DNA of 30,923 nt from CAZHUM01 sp046484045. Its GTDB lineage: Archaea; Thermoplasmatota; Thermoplasmata; Halarchaeoplasmatales; Halarchaeoplasmataceae. The DNA lies in NCBI GenBank assembly GCA_046484045.1, contig JAWOBZ010000025.1, positions 1 through 30,923 on the forward strand, read 5' to 3'. The notes beneath the pieces were generated by a model that searched no databases, was not told the DNA's origin, and was given only the letters and a program-made list of their open reading frames with translations. Positions 1 to 7,351 of the stretch are shown here, in pieces; the stretch's first letter is position 1; every line of letters starts with the position of its first letter. The position numbers were made by a program, and so were the translations under genes.

Positions 1-18
1 ACCCAAACTCTGCTGTTT
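1..18 (+). repeat. Left terminal inverted repeat of the IS
   Basis: This segment begins ACCCAAACTCTGCTG and pairs imperfectly with the reverse complement of 1550-1567. It touches the window edge, so it may extend further left. Confidence 0.5.
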
Positions 19-80
19 ACACCATAGTATAGTTTGATTTTCCTAAGAGGAGTGCCTATAGAACATTGAGTAGCCCCGTA

Positions 81-90
81 ATTTATAAAT
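81..90 (+). promoter_or_regulatory. TATA-like box of the transposase gene
   Basis: ATTTATAAAT lies about 30 bp before the ATG at 116, the usual spacing for an archaeal leaderless or short-leader transcript. Confidence 0.5.
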
Positions 91-93
91 ACT

Positions 94-119
94 TTACACC
101 ATATGGTTACACCATATGG
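94..119 (+). repeat. Tandem 13-bp repeat over the transposase start
   Basis: TTACACCATATGG occurs twice back to back (94-106 and 107-119). A related copy, TTTACACCATAG, lies near 16. Each unit carries an ATG, and the two ATGs are 13 nt apart and therefore in different frames. Loss or gain of a unit would move the start relative to the promoter. Confidence 0.7.
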
Positions 120-1549
120 TACAAAATATTCCCGCTCAAGTAGAAGAAACCTTCAACCGTCTGAAAGAGAAGGAAGATAGTTACCTTCAGCTCCGCAATA
201 TTAGTGGTAGGTGGTATGTACAGCAGGCAACTAGTGTTTGGGACAAAGTGGAGAAAAAACCCAAGAAGATCACAACTCACCTTGGGACTATAATGGAGAA
301 CGGTGAATTCAAGCCAAAAACCCCTCGATACAAGCTTCCTATTACGGATCGAGAAATTTTCGAATACGCTAATGGCCGTCTCGCCTACCACTTCCTCAAG
401 GATGTTCACAAGATGTTGGACCAATACACCCCCTATGCTGATGAACTCATCGCCATGGCAGTCATCCGGGCGATCGATCCTCAACCGCTCCGATTACACC
501 CATCACGGTGGCAGAAACTCTATCTCAGCAAAGAATTCAATGTGACTGTCACACCAAAACACCTCTCAAAGGTGCTCAAGCAAACGGGTCAGGGCAAAGG
601 CTGGTGGCATGGTCTTTTCACTGACCTTATTGACACCGATGATCTCCTGCTCTACGATCTCACCAGTGTATTCTCCCGGAGCCAGAACATCAAACGAGCC
701 GAGAAAGGCTACAATCCCGACAAGTTATATGTTGACCAGCTTGGCGTGGTCCTGGCGTTCTCAACTGCCACCAATCTCCCAGCAGGAGTGGAGGTGTTTT
801 GGGGATCGATGAAAGACATCACTACATTCAAAGATTTTCTCGATATGCTAGAGCCCGAGAACGTCGGATTCATCGTCGACCGGGGGCTGGTCAGCAAGAA
901 GTTGACCCAGGACTTTCAAGGGGAAGGGATCAACTATATATTCCCCCTGCGGAAGGACAGCAAGTTGATCGATCTGCGGTGGCTTCGATGGCAGGACCCG
1001 TTTATATATCGAGAGCGGGCTGTCCGCTGGGCCCGGCGCCACACGGAGCTTGGAACGTTATATTTATTCGAGGACCCAGAGCTGCGTGGTGAGCAGAAGA
1101 AGGCTTTGATGCGGAAGAGAGCCAATGACGAGATCAGTATGGGAAAGTATGAAAAAAAACAGAAGATGGCGGGTATTATTGCAATTCTGAGTGACCTTGA
1201 TCGTTCGGGCACTGAGATCTATGACCTGTACAAAGGGCGTCATGATGTAGAACTGGCATTTGATGCAATGAAGAACTGTCTAGATGCGGACAAGACCTAT
1301 ATGCAGAGTGACGAGGCCGTGAGAGGGTACTTCTTCGTGACATTCCTAGCTCTTCGAGTCTATTTCAGTGTGCTTACACGGCTCAGGGAAGCTGATAAAA
1401 CTAGCAAAATCAGCGTACATGAGGTATTCTACGAGCTATCGAAGGTTGAACGGGTTATCGGATTGGAGGGCAAGGAATTCTATGCAAAAATTCCAAAGCA
1501 GGCCCGAAAGATCGTGGATTTGTTCCCTGAAGCTCTACCTATGGCGTAA
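116..1549 (+). CDS. IS4-superfamily DDE transposase (IS1634-like)
   Basis: A 477-residue transposase that would cut and rejoin the IS ends. The DDE residues can be assigned: D181 in LLLYDLTSVFS, D255 in GFIVDRGLVS, and E379. E379 sits in a perfect IS4 'YREK' signature, Y372-x2-R375-x3-E379-x6-K386. A long beta-rich insertion separates the second D from the E, as is usual in IS4-superfamily enzymes, and the length is normal for the IS1634 group. The ATG at 116 is chosen because it lies about 30 bp from a TATA-like box; the ATG at 103 is out of frame. No frameshift or internal stop is seen, so the enzyme may be functional. The family name rests on motif recognition only. Confidence 0.9.
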   Translation: MVQNIPAQVEETFNRLKEKEDSYLQLRNISGRWYVQQATSVWDKVEKKPKKITTHLGTIMENGEFKPKTPRYKLPITDREIFEYANGRLAYHFLKDVHKMLDQYTPYADELIAMAVIRAIDPQPLRLHPSRWQKLYLSKEFNVTVTPKHLSKVLKQTGQGKGWWHGLFTDLIDTDDLLLYDLTSVFSRSQNIKRAEKGYNPDKLYVDQLGVVLAFSTATNLPAGVEVFWGSMKDITTFKDFLDMLEPENVGFIVDRGLVSKKLTQDFQGEGINYIFPLRKDSKLIDLRWLRWQDPFIYRERAVRWARRHTELGTLYLFEDPELRGEQKKALMRKRANDEISMGKYEKKQKMAGIIAILSDLDRSGTEIYDLYKGRHDVELAFDAMKNCLDADKTYMQSDEAVRGYFFVTFLALRVYFSVLTRLREADKTSKISVHEVFYELSKVERVIGLEGKEFYAKIPKQARKIVDLFPEALPMA

Positions 1550-1567
1550 ATCGTCGGAGTTACGGTT
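1550..1567 (-). repeat. Right terminal inverted repeat of the IS
   Basis: Read on the minus strand this is ACCGTAACTCCGACGATT, matching the left end at about 13 of 18 positions. It starts directly after the transposase stop codon. Confidence 0.5.
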
Positions 1568-1675
1568 GAAGAGATGAAAGAAAGGTTTGAAGAATTGGGT
1601 ATCTCCCACGAGATAGACGAGGGGATTATAGAGGAAATAAGAGATGAATTTTATAAAGATAACGAAGATGATTAA
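1568..1675 (+). pseudogene. Short C-terminal coding remnant beside the IS
   Basis: An open frame runs from the IS edge to a TAA at 1673-1675 and encodes an acidic, helical-looking tail ending in KDNEDD. It has an internal ATG at 1574 (33 residues from there). The acidic composition matches other proteins of this genome. The simplest reading is the 3' end of a gene cut by the IS, with the 5' part lying left of the window. It could instead be a very small intact gene starting at 1574. No family is recognised. Confidence 0.4.
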
Positions 1676-1692
1676 CACCCCTTGACGATAAT

Positions 1693-1701
1693 GATATAAA
1701 C
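1693..1701 (+). promoter_or_regulatory. TATA-like box of the small zinc-ribbon gene
   Basis: GATATAAAC is centred about 28 bp before the ATG at 1725, which fits a leaderless transcript. Confidence 0.5.
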
Positions 1702-1724
1702 CTCACGTCCGTTTAAAGAAAGCG

Positions 1725-1835
1725 ATGGAAAAGTTTTACTGCCCGTTCTGCGGAGAAGACACCGAACACGAACCGGTCGAGACACCGAGTGAAACCATGT
1801 GGGAGTGCCAGAAATGCGGTGTAAAGCATATGTGA
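1725..1835 (+). CDS. 36-residue zinc-ribbon protein
   Basis: A very small protein with two Cys-x2-Cys knuckles, CPFC near residues 6-9 and CQKC near 28-31, separated by about 18 residues. That spacing would bind one zinc ion in a rubredoxin-like zinc ribbon. Nothing else is encoded: the protein is only the ribbon, with a short N-terminal MEKFY and C-terminal GVKHM. A TATA-like box at leaderless spacing supports expression. Its partner is unknown; free-standing ribbons of this kind in archaea usually bind nucleic acid or proteins, but no function can be assigned. It converges with the minus-strand gene at 1842. Confidence 0.65.
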   Translation: MEKFYCPFCGEDTEHEPVETPSETMWECQKCGVKHM

Positions 1836-1841
1836 ACGACT

Positions 1842-2228
1842 CTACCCGAACTTTTCGAAACCTTCCTCTTTATATTCTACAAGTTTTGATAACTGAAAAT
1901 CGTTCTTCACTGTCCATCCGTTGACTTCATGGATCACTTCCCTCAACTCGTAACCCGTAAGAGGGTTCTTCACTGTTGGATCCAGGTACCAGGTCTTCTC
2001 CGAAGGGTTATACGAAGCCAGCCTTTTTGCTACCTTAACTCTTCTGTTGAACTTCCCCTTCCCGACGAACACGTCTGCGATGACCAGAGGTGTTTTCTTC
2101 AAGCAAATATCCGGTGGATCCCTCGCATCGTGCTCACTCCATCCACATTTTCGATAGCGGCAGTAATCGCAAACGGTCAACTGTGATACTTTCCTTTCCA
2201 ATATCTTCATCTGATCTAGATTCAACAC
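1842..2228 (-). CDS. Unknown protein with N-terminal Cys/His cluster
   Basis: About 122-128 residues. I do not recognise the family. The N-terminal third has a metal-site-like cluster (CDYCRYRKC, then a His and a further Cys about 17 residues on), which could form a small zinc finger. The rest is mixed alpha/beta and rich in Lys and Glu. The start is uncertain: GTG at 2228 gives MLNLDQMK, while ATG at 2210 begins MKILERKV and has AGGTG about 12 nt upstream. It lies 43 bp downstream of the 2272-3297 gene on the same strand, so the two may be co-transcribed. Confidence 0.55.
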   Translation of the reverse strand: MLNLDQMKILERKVSQLTVCDYCRYRKCGWSEHDARDPPDICLKKTPLVIADVFVGKGKFNRRVKVAKRLASYNPSEKTWYLDPTVKNPLTGYELREVIHEVNGWTVKNDFQLSKLVEYKEEGFEKFG

Positions 2229-2271
2229 CTATCAAAAAAAGGTTTTCTCTTATTATCGATATGGGTGAACA

Positions 2272-3297
2272 TCATAGCTGTAGGTCTTCAAAAGACCATC
2301 CCTTTGAAAAATCAATATCTTTGACTGGAAGGTTCATATCGGTCCGGTAAAACATGCCTCCTTCCTTGGATTGACCGTCTTCGATATATTCGGCCAATTC
2401 CTCTTCTATGGCCTCTTTTAAAGACCTTTTCACTTCTTCATTCCATTCGAATCTTCCATAATCGACGGCTTCTTTCCAGTTCCAATATTTCGGGGGTTTA
2501 TCTGGTGAGTTCCATCCTTTGTGGTCGGTAAAGAATGTGATCGCTTGTACCAATGCCATCTTGTCTCTCTTAGAAATATCATCTCTTTTTAAGAATTCTA
2601 TCAAGATCGGAGCCGCTTTTTTCTGATCTGCATAGAAAGCGCGTTCCAAGATACCTGAAGCCCAAATCGATTCACCCTTTTTAACAGATTTTTCGATGGT
2701 TTCTTTGAAATCAAAATCGGGATGATCAAAACCGAAACCACATGAAAAAGAGGTCTCCCATTCCATATCCGGTGCGTCATGGAAAGTCGTGAGATATTCC
2801 AACGCTTTAACCGGTATCTTTTCAACCCCTTCTTCCCACCTCGTGAGGACGATCATCCTGCCAGTGATCTCTTCGATGGGTACGTTGTCTATCACATCTT
2901 CGTTCTTGGGGCCGTATTTTTTGATCAAATTTAAAACGAAGGGCCATCCTTCTTCCTGAGCATATTCAAAGAATTTGTTCGATATTTTCTCGCAAACTTG
3001 CCCCTCAATCTTTCTGAAGAGGTTGCCCTTGGGATCCAGTGTCATAGATTCGTTCAATCTCATCTGGTATTCATCCATTACGGTGAACAATTCTTCTTTC
3101 GAATCAACTTCATCGAGTTCTTTTGAGATCTCTTTACCGGAACCTCTCACCGTGTTCTTTCGTTTTTCTTTCCTCTCGAGTTGAACCTTTAAATTATTTA
3201 CTCCTTCAGGTTTTTTCGTCCAACAGGTGTGACACACGAAGTATTCTCCTACCACGTGACTCGTCGTCGGTTTCCCACAAATTGAGCATTCGCCCAT
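2272..3297 (-). CDS. Unknown protein with N-terminal zinc ribbon and helical body
   Basis: About 341 residues from the preferred start. The N-terminus has two paired cysteine knuckles, CSIC near residues 4-7 and CHTC near 22-25, forming a treble-clef or zinc-ribbon-like module. The remainder is charged and largely helical, with segments that look like HEAT-type helical pairs in the second half. I chose the ATG at 3297 over an upstream in-frame codon at 3354 because it starts directly before the cysteine module and has a TATA-like box about 24 bp upstream. No enzyme motif is visible. Function unknown; a binding or adaptor role is only a guess. Confidence 0.6.
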   Translation of the reverse strand: MGECSICGKPTTSHVVGEYFVCHTCWTKKPEGVNNLKVQLERKEKRKNTVRGSGKEISKELDEVDSKEELFTVMDEYQMRLNESMTLDPKGNLFRKIEGQVCEKISNKFFEYAQEEGWPFVLNLIKKYGPKNEDVIDNVPIEEITGRMIVLTRWEEGVEKIPVKALEYLTTFHDAPDMEWETSFSCGFGFDHPDFDFKETIEKSVKKGESIWASGILERAFYADQKKAAPILIEFLKRDDISKRDKMALVQAITFFTDHKGWNSPDKPPKYWNWKEAVDYGRFEWNEEVKRSLKEAIEEELAEYIEDGQSKEGGMFYRTDMNLPVKDIDFSKGWSFEDLQL

Positions 3298-3316
3298 GGA
3301 TGATTGAATGAAATAG

Positions 3317-3326
3317 TATTTTAAAA
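3317..3326 (-). promoter_or_regulatory. TATA-like box of the zinc-ribbon/helical gene
   Basis: On the minus strand this reads TTTTAAAATA, 20-29 bp before the ATG at 3297. It supports that start. Confidence 0.45.
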
Positions 3327-3388
3327 AAATAACGATAGGAGATCTAGTTAACAATAGAACAAATTAGTTTTCATCATCATTTAAGGGA

Positions 3389-3398
3389 AAATATTTTA
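3389..3398 (+). promoter_or_regulatory. TATA-like box of the mntA-hepT operon
   Basis: AAATATTTTA is centred about 28 bp upstream of the ATG at 3422, consistent with a leaderless transcript. Confidence 0.5.
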
Positions 3399-3402
3399 GT
3401 CT

Positions 3403-3417
3403 TGTTATACGATAACA
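3403..3417 (+). promoter_or_regulatory. Palindromic candidate operator of mntA-hepT
   Basis: TGTTATACGATAACA is a perfect 6-bp inverted repeat around ACG. It sits between the TATA-like box and the start codon, where a bound protein would block transcription. Autoregulation by the TA complex is an inference. Confidence 0.5.
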
Positions 3418-3421
3418 TTAG

Positions 3422-3817
3422 ATGATGAAAGATGAGATAATTGAGATATTACGAAGGTGTCCTCACTTCGACGACCTTAGGTTCGTTTATCTCTATGGAT
3501 CATATTCAAAAGGAGAAACTAATGAAAGATCAGATATCGATCTGTGCTTATATTATGATCTGGACGATAAGAAAGAACTTTACGATACCCTATTCAAAAT
3601 AACCGGCTCTTTTCCAGATAAATATGATATACAGATGTTCCAACTACTTCCATTATATGTGAAAAAAGAGGTCTTCAACGGCGAACTTTTATATGCAGAT
3701 GACAAAGGGTTCGTTCATGATATCGCTCATAAAACGATCAAGGAGTACGAGGATTTCGAACCAAGATACAAATATATATTATATGGAAAAGCAGGAGTGG
3801 AAGGTGCTGTTCTATGA
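3422..3817 (+). CDS. mntA: MntA-type nucleotidyltransferase antitoxin
   Basis: A minimal nucleotidyltransferase of 131 residues. The signature GS-x10-D-x-D is exact: G26-S27, then D38 and D40 in SDIDL. In the MntA-HepT family this enzyme silences its HEPN partner by transferring AMP groups to a tyrosine next to the toxin's active site. Here that tyrosine is present in the partner (Y106). The gene overlaps hepT by 4 nt (ATGA), so translation is probably coupled. Start is ATG at 3422; ATG at 3425 is nearly equivalent. The mechanism is family knowledge; the motif and overlap are seen directly. Confidence 0.9.
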   Translation: MMKDEIIEILRRCPHFDDLRFVYLYGSYSKGETNERSDIDLCLYYDLDDKKELYDTLFKITGSFPDKYDIQMFQLLPLYVKKEVFNGELLYADDKGFVHDIAHKTIKEYEDFEPRYKYILYGKAGVEGAVL

Positions 3818-4227
3818 ACGAAAGGGTCTTAACAAAATTATCTGAAGCGAAAGACAGTGTTAAGGTTGTCAAAGATAATTTACCAGATACGTACGAAAGA
3901 TTTCTTGATATGAGCAGACTAGAAAGGGACGGGACATATAAAAATATAGAATTCGCTATACAGAACATATTGGATATATGCGCTATAATATTAAAGGAGG
4001 AAGACCTAAAGATTCCAGGAAGCGATGAAGTTATGCTGGACGAACTTAAGAAGGCGGGTGTGATGAGCGAAGAAACTATAGAAAAAATAAAACATATGAA
4101 AGGTTTCCGTAACCAGCTCGTGCATAGATATGGTTTCCTGGAAGACGAAATAGCATATGAAGATATAAAAAATGGGTTGCAGGATTTTTCTGAGGTGTTT
4201 GAAGAAATCAACAAGGTGGTCTCCTAG
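3814..4227 (+). CDS. hepT: HepT-type HEPN RNase toxin
   Basis: A 137-residue, mostly helical HEPN-domain protein. The catalytic R-x4-H-x-Y motif is intact at R99-H104-Y106 (FRNQLVHRYG), so the RNase should be active. In this family a HepT dimer cleaves RNA and is neutralised when MntA adenylylates the motif tyrosine. It overlaps mntA by 4 nt, forming the classic two-gene TA operon. The sequence just downstream (4228-4530) holds a degraded coding stretch, consistent with an accessory region of high turnover. Confidence 0.9.
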   Translation: MNERVLTKLSEAKDSVKVVKDNLPDTYERFLDMSRLERDGTYKNIEFAIQNILDICAIILKEEDLKIPGSDEVMLDELKKAGVMSEETIEKIKHMKGFRNQLVHRYGFLEDEIAYEDIKNGLQDFSEVFEEINKVVS

Positions 4228-4278
4228 ACCTGGATATCCTGGGGTTGAAAAATACAGAGATGATGGCTGTATTCAAGG

Positions 4279-4530
4279 GACATACCTCTCAACTATGATT
4301 TAGATGAACTCGAAAAGGATAGGGAAACTTGGACGAGGCTTGAGTGAAAAGCCATAAAGGATTTGAGGGAAAAAGGATTTTGGATGGATGATGAACTATT
4401 TGAGAAGTTGACTAAAAATAAATCTGGATCTTCGAAGGATTTTTCGCCACTCTACCAATCATCCGTAATCAAAAATGACATAGGTCATGATAATCACAAA
4501 TTTATCCAAAAGGAGATCGCTGTAATTTGA
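4279..4530 (+). pseudogene. Possible decayed coding stretch after hepT
   Basis: One frame from 4279 to a TGA at 4528-4530 is open except for a single in-frame TGA about a third of the way along. Its translation looks protein-like (DIPLNYDLDELEKDRE before the stop, DLREKGFWMDDELFEKL after it). Another frame just upstream, from about 4229, is also open. No family is recognised. The 274 bases between hepT and the next gene hold nothing else I can identify. Confidence 0.3.
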
Positions 4531-4747
4531 ATTCTCTCTCCCTAATCCCATTCTCTTTTGCCCATTCCGTTTTAGAGAGGAATTTTTTATACTTTTGTTT
4601 CCAGATTCTAGCACCGATGAAGTGTATGACAATCAAAGAGCTGGTTACGATCATCCCGAGAATTTCCGGATATAATCTGATCATCCAGATGATAGGTAAG
4701 AAAAGCGTTAATCCAAACCACATTTGATATACAAAACCCATTTTCAT
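4502..4747 (-). CDS. Small two-helix membrane protein, possibly 5'-truncated
   Basis: 81 residues with two strongly hydrophobic segments (about residues 8-24 and 28-46) followed by a basic tail, so an integral membrane protein. The same frame stays open about 33 codons upstream of the ATG at 4747, and the upstream residues also look coding (for example YKGWPYLSTRETKR). That stretch contains no ATG, GTG or TTG before a TAG. The gene may therefore have lost its start, carry a frameshift, or start at 4747. Function unknown. Confidence 0.45.
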   Translation of the reverse strand: MKMGFVYQMWFGLTLFLPIIWMIRLYPEILGMIVTSSLIVIHFIGARIWKQKYKKFLSKTEWAKENGIREREFKLQRSPFG

Positions 4748-4985
4748 AGATGTTTTCTTCTCATCGTCGTTTAGATGATTTTGTATCCTTTTTGTTTCTC
4801 TGGTACTGAGATATGGCCAACCCTTATACTTTAATTCCGTTATCTATCACCTTATACTAAAATGAATAAAGTAAGATATACTATTTGCCTAAAATTATCT
4901 GATAGATTAAAAATAATGATTTCATAGACTTAAGAAAAAAATATATACATCGGATTCATATAAATATTTGTAGCAGGTGAATAAA

Positions 4986-5708
4986 ATGTTTGACTACGGG
5001 TTATTGAGTGGAATAAAAAACGTAGATCTAAAGAACACCTTCGAACCCACCACATTGTCAGAACATTTTTCCAGGTTGATAACGGGTGCCATCGCCATAG
5101 TCGTGTGGCTTGTCATGGCACACTTTCCTTTCATCACCGCTGAAAATTCTTTTGGATCTACCATAAGAGTATCATTTTTAAAAATTTTAAAAAATGGCAT
5201 CTTTTGGAATGAAACAAGTAATGTTTATCGTTACGGTATTTATCCCTATAAGATTTACTATGAAGCTACTGCATTTTCAGTAGTACTATTCCTATTTTTG
5301 TTAATAGTTGTCTTCCTTATAGTTGGATACCTATTTGAGAGCTTGAAAAATATTATCACAAAAAGAGAAATAAAATTCAACTTTAAAAGCATCACAAAAT
5401 TTCTCTCTGTTGGTTCAATCACTATACTACTATGGTTCTCTTTAGCACATTTACCTCTGATCCCTTTACGAGGATATGATGGAAAAATATACAGCATCGG
5501 AACATTTATAGAAGCGATCTCGACCATTTCCTTTTCTAATGGTGCTTGGGGAATCCCCTACCATTATTATTCTTTAAGTCGATTCTATCCGGACCCATGG
5601 GCATGCACATTATTCGCATTTTCTTTCATTCCTCTGTTTTTCCTTATCAATAAGATCACAAATCGGATCACTGACAAAAACAAAAAGATGAGAATAGATG
5701 AAGAATAA
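4986..5708 (+). CDS. Membrane protein with internal duplication
   Basis: 240 residues with four predicted membrane helices. The two halves resemble each other: IVVWLVMAHFPFI near residues 36-50 matches ILLWFSLAHLPLIP near 148-161. Each is followed by a loop containing a Tyr-rich segment (RYGIYPYKIYYEA versus WGIPYHYYSLSRFYPD) and then a second hydrophobic helix. This suggests an ancient tandem duplication. ATG 4986 is preferred to GTG 4977 because AGGTGA lies 5-6 nt upstream of it. The TATA-like AAATATATAC is near 4940. Family and substrate are not recognised. AT-rich compared with the genes to the right. Confidence 0.65.
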   Translation: MFDYGLLSGIKNVDLKNTFEPTTLSEHFSRLITGAIAIVVWLVMAHFPFITAENSFGSTIRVSFLKILKNGIFWNETSNVYRYGIYPYKIYYEATAFSVVLFLFLLIVVFLIVGYLFESLKNIITKREIKFNFKSITKFLSVGSITILLWFSLAHLPLIPLRGYDGKIYSIGTFIEAISTISFSNGAWGIPYHYYSLSRFYPDPWACTLFAFSFIPLFFLINKITNRITDKNKKMRIDEE

Positions 5709-5758
5709 CAATCATCCATCCCCAATCGTAAGGATGTGAAATCACGAAGAAAAAATAT

Positions 5759-6412
5759 TTGAAAAAGGCTCTTAGATACAATTCTTATTCCGCTTTGATC
5801 GGTTTAATTGTTTTGATATTTATTTTACCTATAGATATGTATAATTTCGGAAGCATTTCTATTTTCACTTGTATATCCACATTTGTGTTATTTCCAATAT
5901 TTATGGCGTTTATCCTTCTTGGTTTTACGAATTACGAACTACACATGAAAATACACCGAATAAAAAAAGCTAAATTTCTTTCTATGGGAAAAATAATGTT
6001 ACTATTAACCATCATAATATTAGTCACTCACATTCTTTTCACTATATTCTTTTTTATTGAGGAATCAGACAAATATCATCCTAATAATGATAATATAATT
6101 TTAATGCTTGGAAATCTGGTTTTTCCAATAATATGGATAATATCTCTTTTTACAGGTATTTTTTTAATCAATTATGAAATAATCGAAGATAATTTGAAAT
6201 ATTTATTATTTATATTCTACATACCAGTTGTTATCTCAACGCTAATATTTTTTCCTACTATACACTTTCGTCTTGAAGATAACAGTATATTGATGCCGTT
6301 AGCATCCAATTTATTTCTAATTTCACATTTCTCATGGTTCCTTGCAAATTACCTAGAATTCATTTCAATAACACCTGAAAATAAATTTAAGTCATGGCTA
6401 GGTTTTACTTAA
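5759..6412 (+). CDS. Very hydrophobic multi-pass membrane protein
   Basis: About 217 residues, rich in Ile, Leu and Phe, with six or so hydrophobic segments. I do not recognise a family. The start is uncertain. TTG at 5759 is the first ordinary start codon in frame, yet the frame remains open upstream with KKKYLKK, and an AGGATGTGA motif there could be a ribosome site for an unusual start (ATC 5741). Strong AT bias compared with the genes after 6600 suggests foreign origin or fast decay. It lies 50 bp after the other membrane protein, so co-transcription is possible. Confidence 0.55.
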   Translation: MKKALRYNSYSALIGLIVLIFILPIDMYNFGSISIFTCISTFVLFPIFMAFILLGFTNYELHMKIHRIKKAKFLSMGKIMLLLTIIILVTHILFTIFFFIEESDKYHPNNDNIILMLGNLVFPIIWIISLFTGIFLINYEIIEDNLKYLLFIFYIPVVISTLIFFPTIHFRLEDNSILMPLASNLFLISHFSWFLANYLEFISITPENKFKSWLGFT

Positions 6413-6533
6413 TAAACCCTTAAATAAAAAAATTACATATGTAAAGCTGGGGGTTTACCATTGGGCTGCACGGATGATCTCCGATAATCCACACAACACG
6501 GAGAAAACATTTAAACATCGTCGGATGATATCT

Positions 6534-6561
6534 TTTAGATATGGATGATCATATATCTAAA
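6534..6561 (+). promoter_or_regulatory. 9-bp inverted repeat upstream of the nucleotidyltransferase operon
   Basis: TTTAGATAT and ATATCTAAA form a perfect inverted repeat with a 10-bp centre, 45-72 bp before the GTG at 6606. A TATA-like ATTTAAAC lies at about 6509. It could be an operator for this operon; no binding protein is identified. Confidence 0.4.
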
Positions 6562-6605
6562 GGTCGTTTTAACCTCTCCGGATACGGTATCACGGAGGTG
6601 GTCGA

Positions 6606-7214
6606 GTGAAGGTCGAATTCGAGGATAGAATCATCTCCTTCGATAAGGAAGAGAACAAACTGGATGAACTCGCTTTCCGTTTTTCCTCTATCTTATCGGA
6701 TTTGGATATATCCCACGTGTTCGTTTCCGGTTATGTTGTTATACTCTTCGGTAGGAACAGGACCAGCGAGGACATCGATCTTATCTGCGAGGAGATATCA
6801 TATGATAAATTCAAACGGTTTTGGGAGGCTATCGACGATGAGTTCGATTGTATCATCACGTCAGATCAAGAAGACGCTTACAACGGATATCTGAAGGATA
6901 AGTTGCCCTTACGTTTCGCCCGTAAGGGAGAGATAATCCCAAACATCGAATTAAAATTCGAGAGGACCAGTATGCATAGGAAGGCGCTGGAAGAATCTTT
7001 GGAAGTGCATGTGAACGACAAACGAATCCCCATTTCACCCTTGGAACAGCAGATCGCATACAAGTTGTTCATGAGATCAGAAAAAGATCTGGAGGATGCC
7101 AGGTTCCTGTTCAAACTCTTCCAAGAACATCTCGATACCGGCGAGTTGTTGAAGTACATAGAAAAACTGGAAGTCCCCCTCGACGAAGCGAAGTACTACC
7201 TGGGGTGGTCCTGA
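6606..7214 (+). CDS. Nucleotidyltransferase-fold protein (AbiEii/DUF6036-like)
   Basis: 202 residues. The N-terminal half has a polymerase-beta-like nucleotidyltransferase pattern: SGYVVILFGR near 41-50, then RTSEDIDLI with D56 and D58 as the metal-binding pair. The C-terminal half includes a basic helical region (LEQQIAYKLFMRSEKDLEDARFL cut short: LEQQIAYKLFMR near 144) typical of AbiEii-like proteins that set position and stability. The usual Gly-Ser is Gly-Tyr here, which may weaken catalysis. GTG 6606 is chosen because GGAGGTGG lies just upstream. It overlaps the next gene by one base. These proteins often sit in TA or phage-defence modules. Confidence 0.7.
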   Translation: MKVEFEDRIISFDKEENKLDELAFRFSSILSDLDISHVFVSGYVVILFGRNRTSEDIDLICEEISYDKFKRFWEAIDDEFDCIITSDQEDAYNGYLKDKLPLRFARKGEIIPNIELKFERTSMHRKALEESLEVHVNDKRIPISPLEQQIAYKLFMRSEKDLEDARFLFKLFQEHLDTGELLKYIEKLEVPLDEAKYYLGWS

Positions 7215-7351
7215 TGGACATAGAAGAATTGAAGGAAGAGAAGAAACGAAATCTCGAAGAGAGGTTGGAATTCATCGATCTCTACGTCGAATGGCTGAAG
7301 AAGACTCCCAACAAAGAATGGAGCAGACAACAGAAGGAGATGATGGAGTGA
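7214..7351 (+). CDS. 45-residue partner of the nucleotidyltransferase
   Basis: A small charged helical protein beginning MDIEELKEEK and ending in KEWSRQQKEMME. Its ATG at 7214 shares a base with the TGA of the nucleotidyltransferase gene, so translation is coupled. I recall similar roughly 50-residue proteins with an EWSRQQ-type tail next to nucleotidyltransferase genes in other prokaryotes, which supports a conserved pair, but their biochemical role is not known to me. The downstream TPR gene starts at an overlapping GTG at 7348. Confidence 0.7.
   Translation: MDIEELKEEKKRNLEERLEFIDLYVEWLKKTPNKEWSRQQKEMME

Larger units (their letters stand above)
1..1567 (+). mobile_element. IS4-superfamily (IS1634-like) insertion sequence
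   Basis: A full-length DDE transposase gene is bracketed by imperfect inverted repeats. Bases 1-18 on the plus strand match the reverse complement of 1550-1567 at about 13 of 18 positions, sharing ACC..AACTC.G..G.TT. The left end coincides with the window edge, so the true outer end and any target-site duplication cannot be checked. The right end abuts a short coding remnant at 1568-1675. The intact transposase and promoter suggest a recent, possibly active copy. Confidence 0.75.

Noticed and set aside
7291..7347. Longer start for the TPR gene
   Set aside because: It would overlap the 45-residue gene out of frame; GTG 7348 overlaps that gene's stop and fits the coupled layout.
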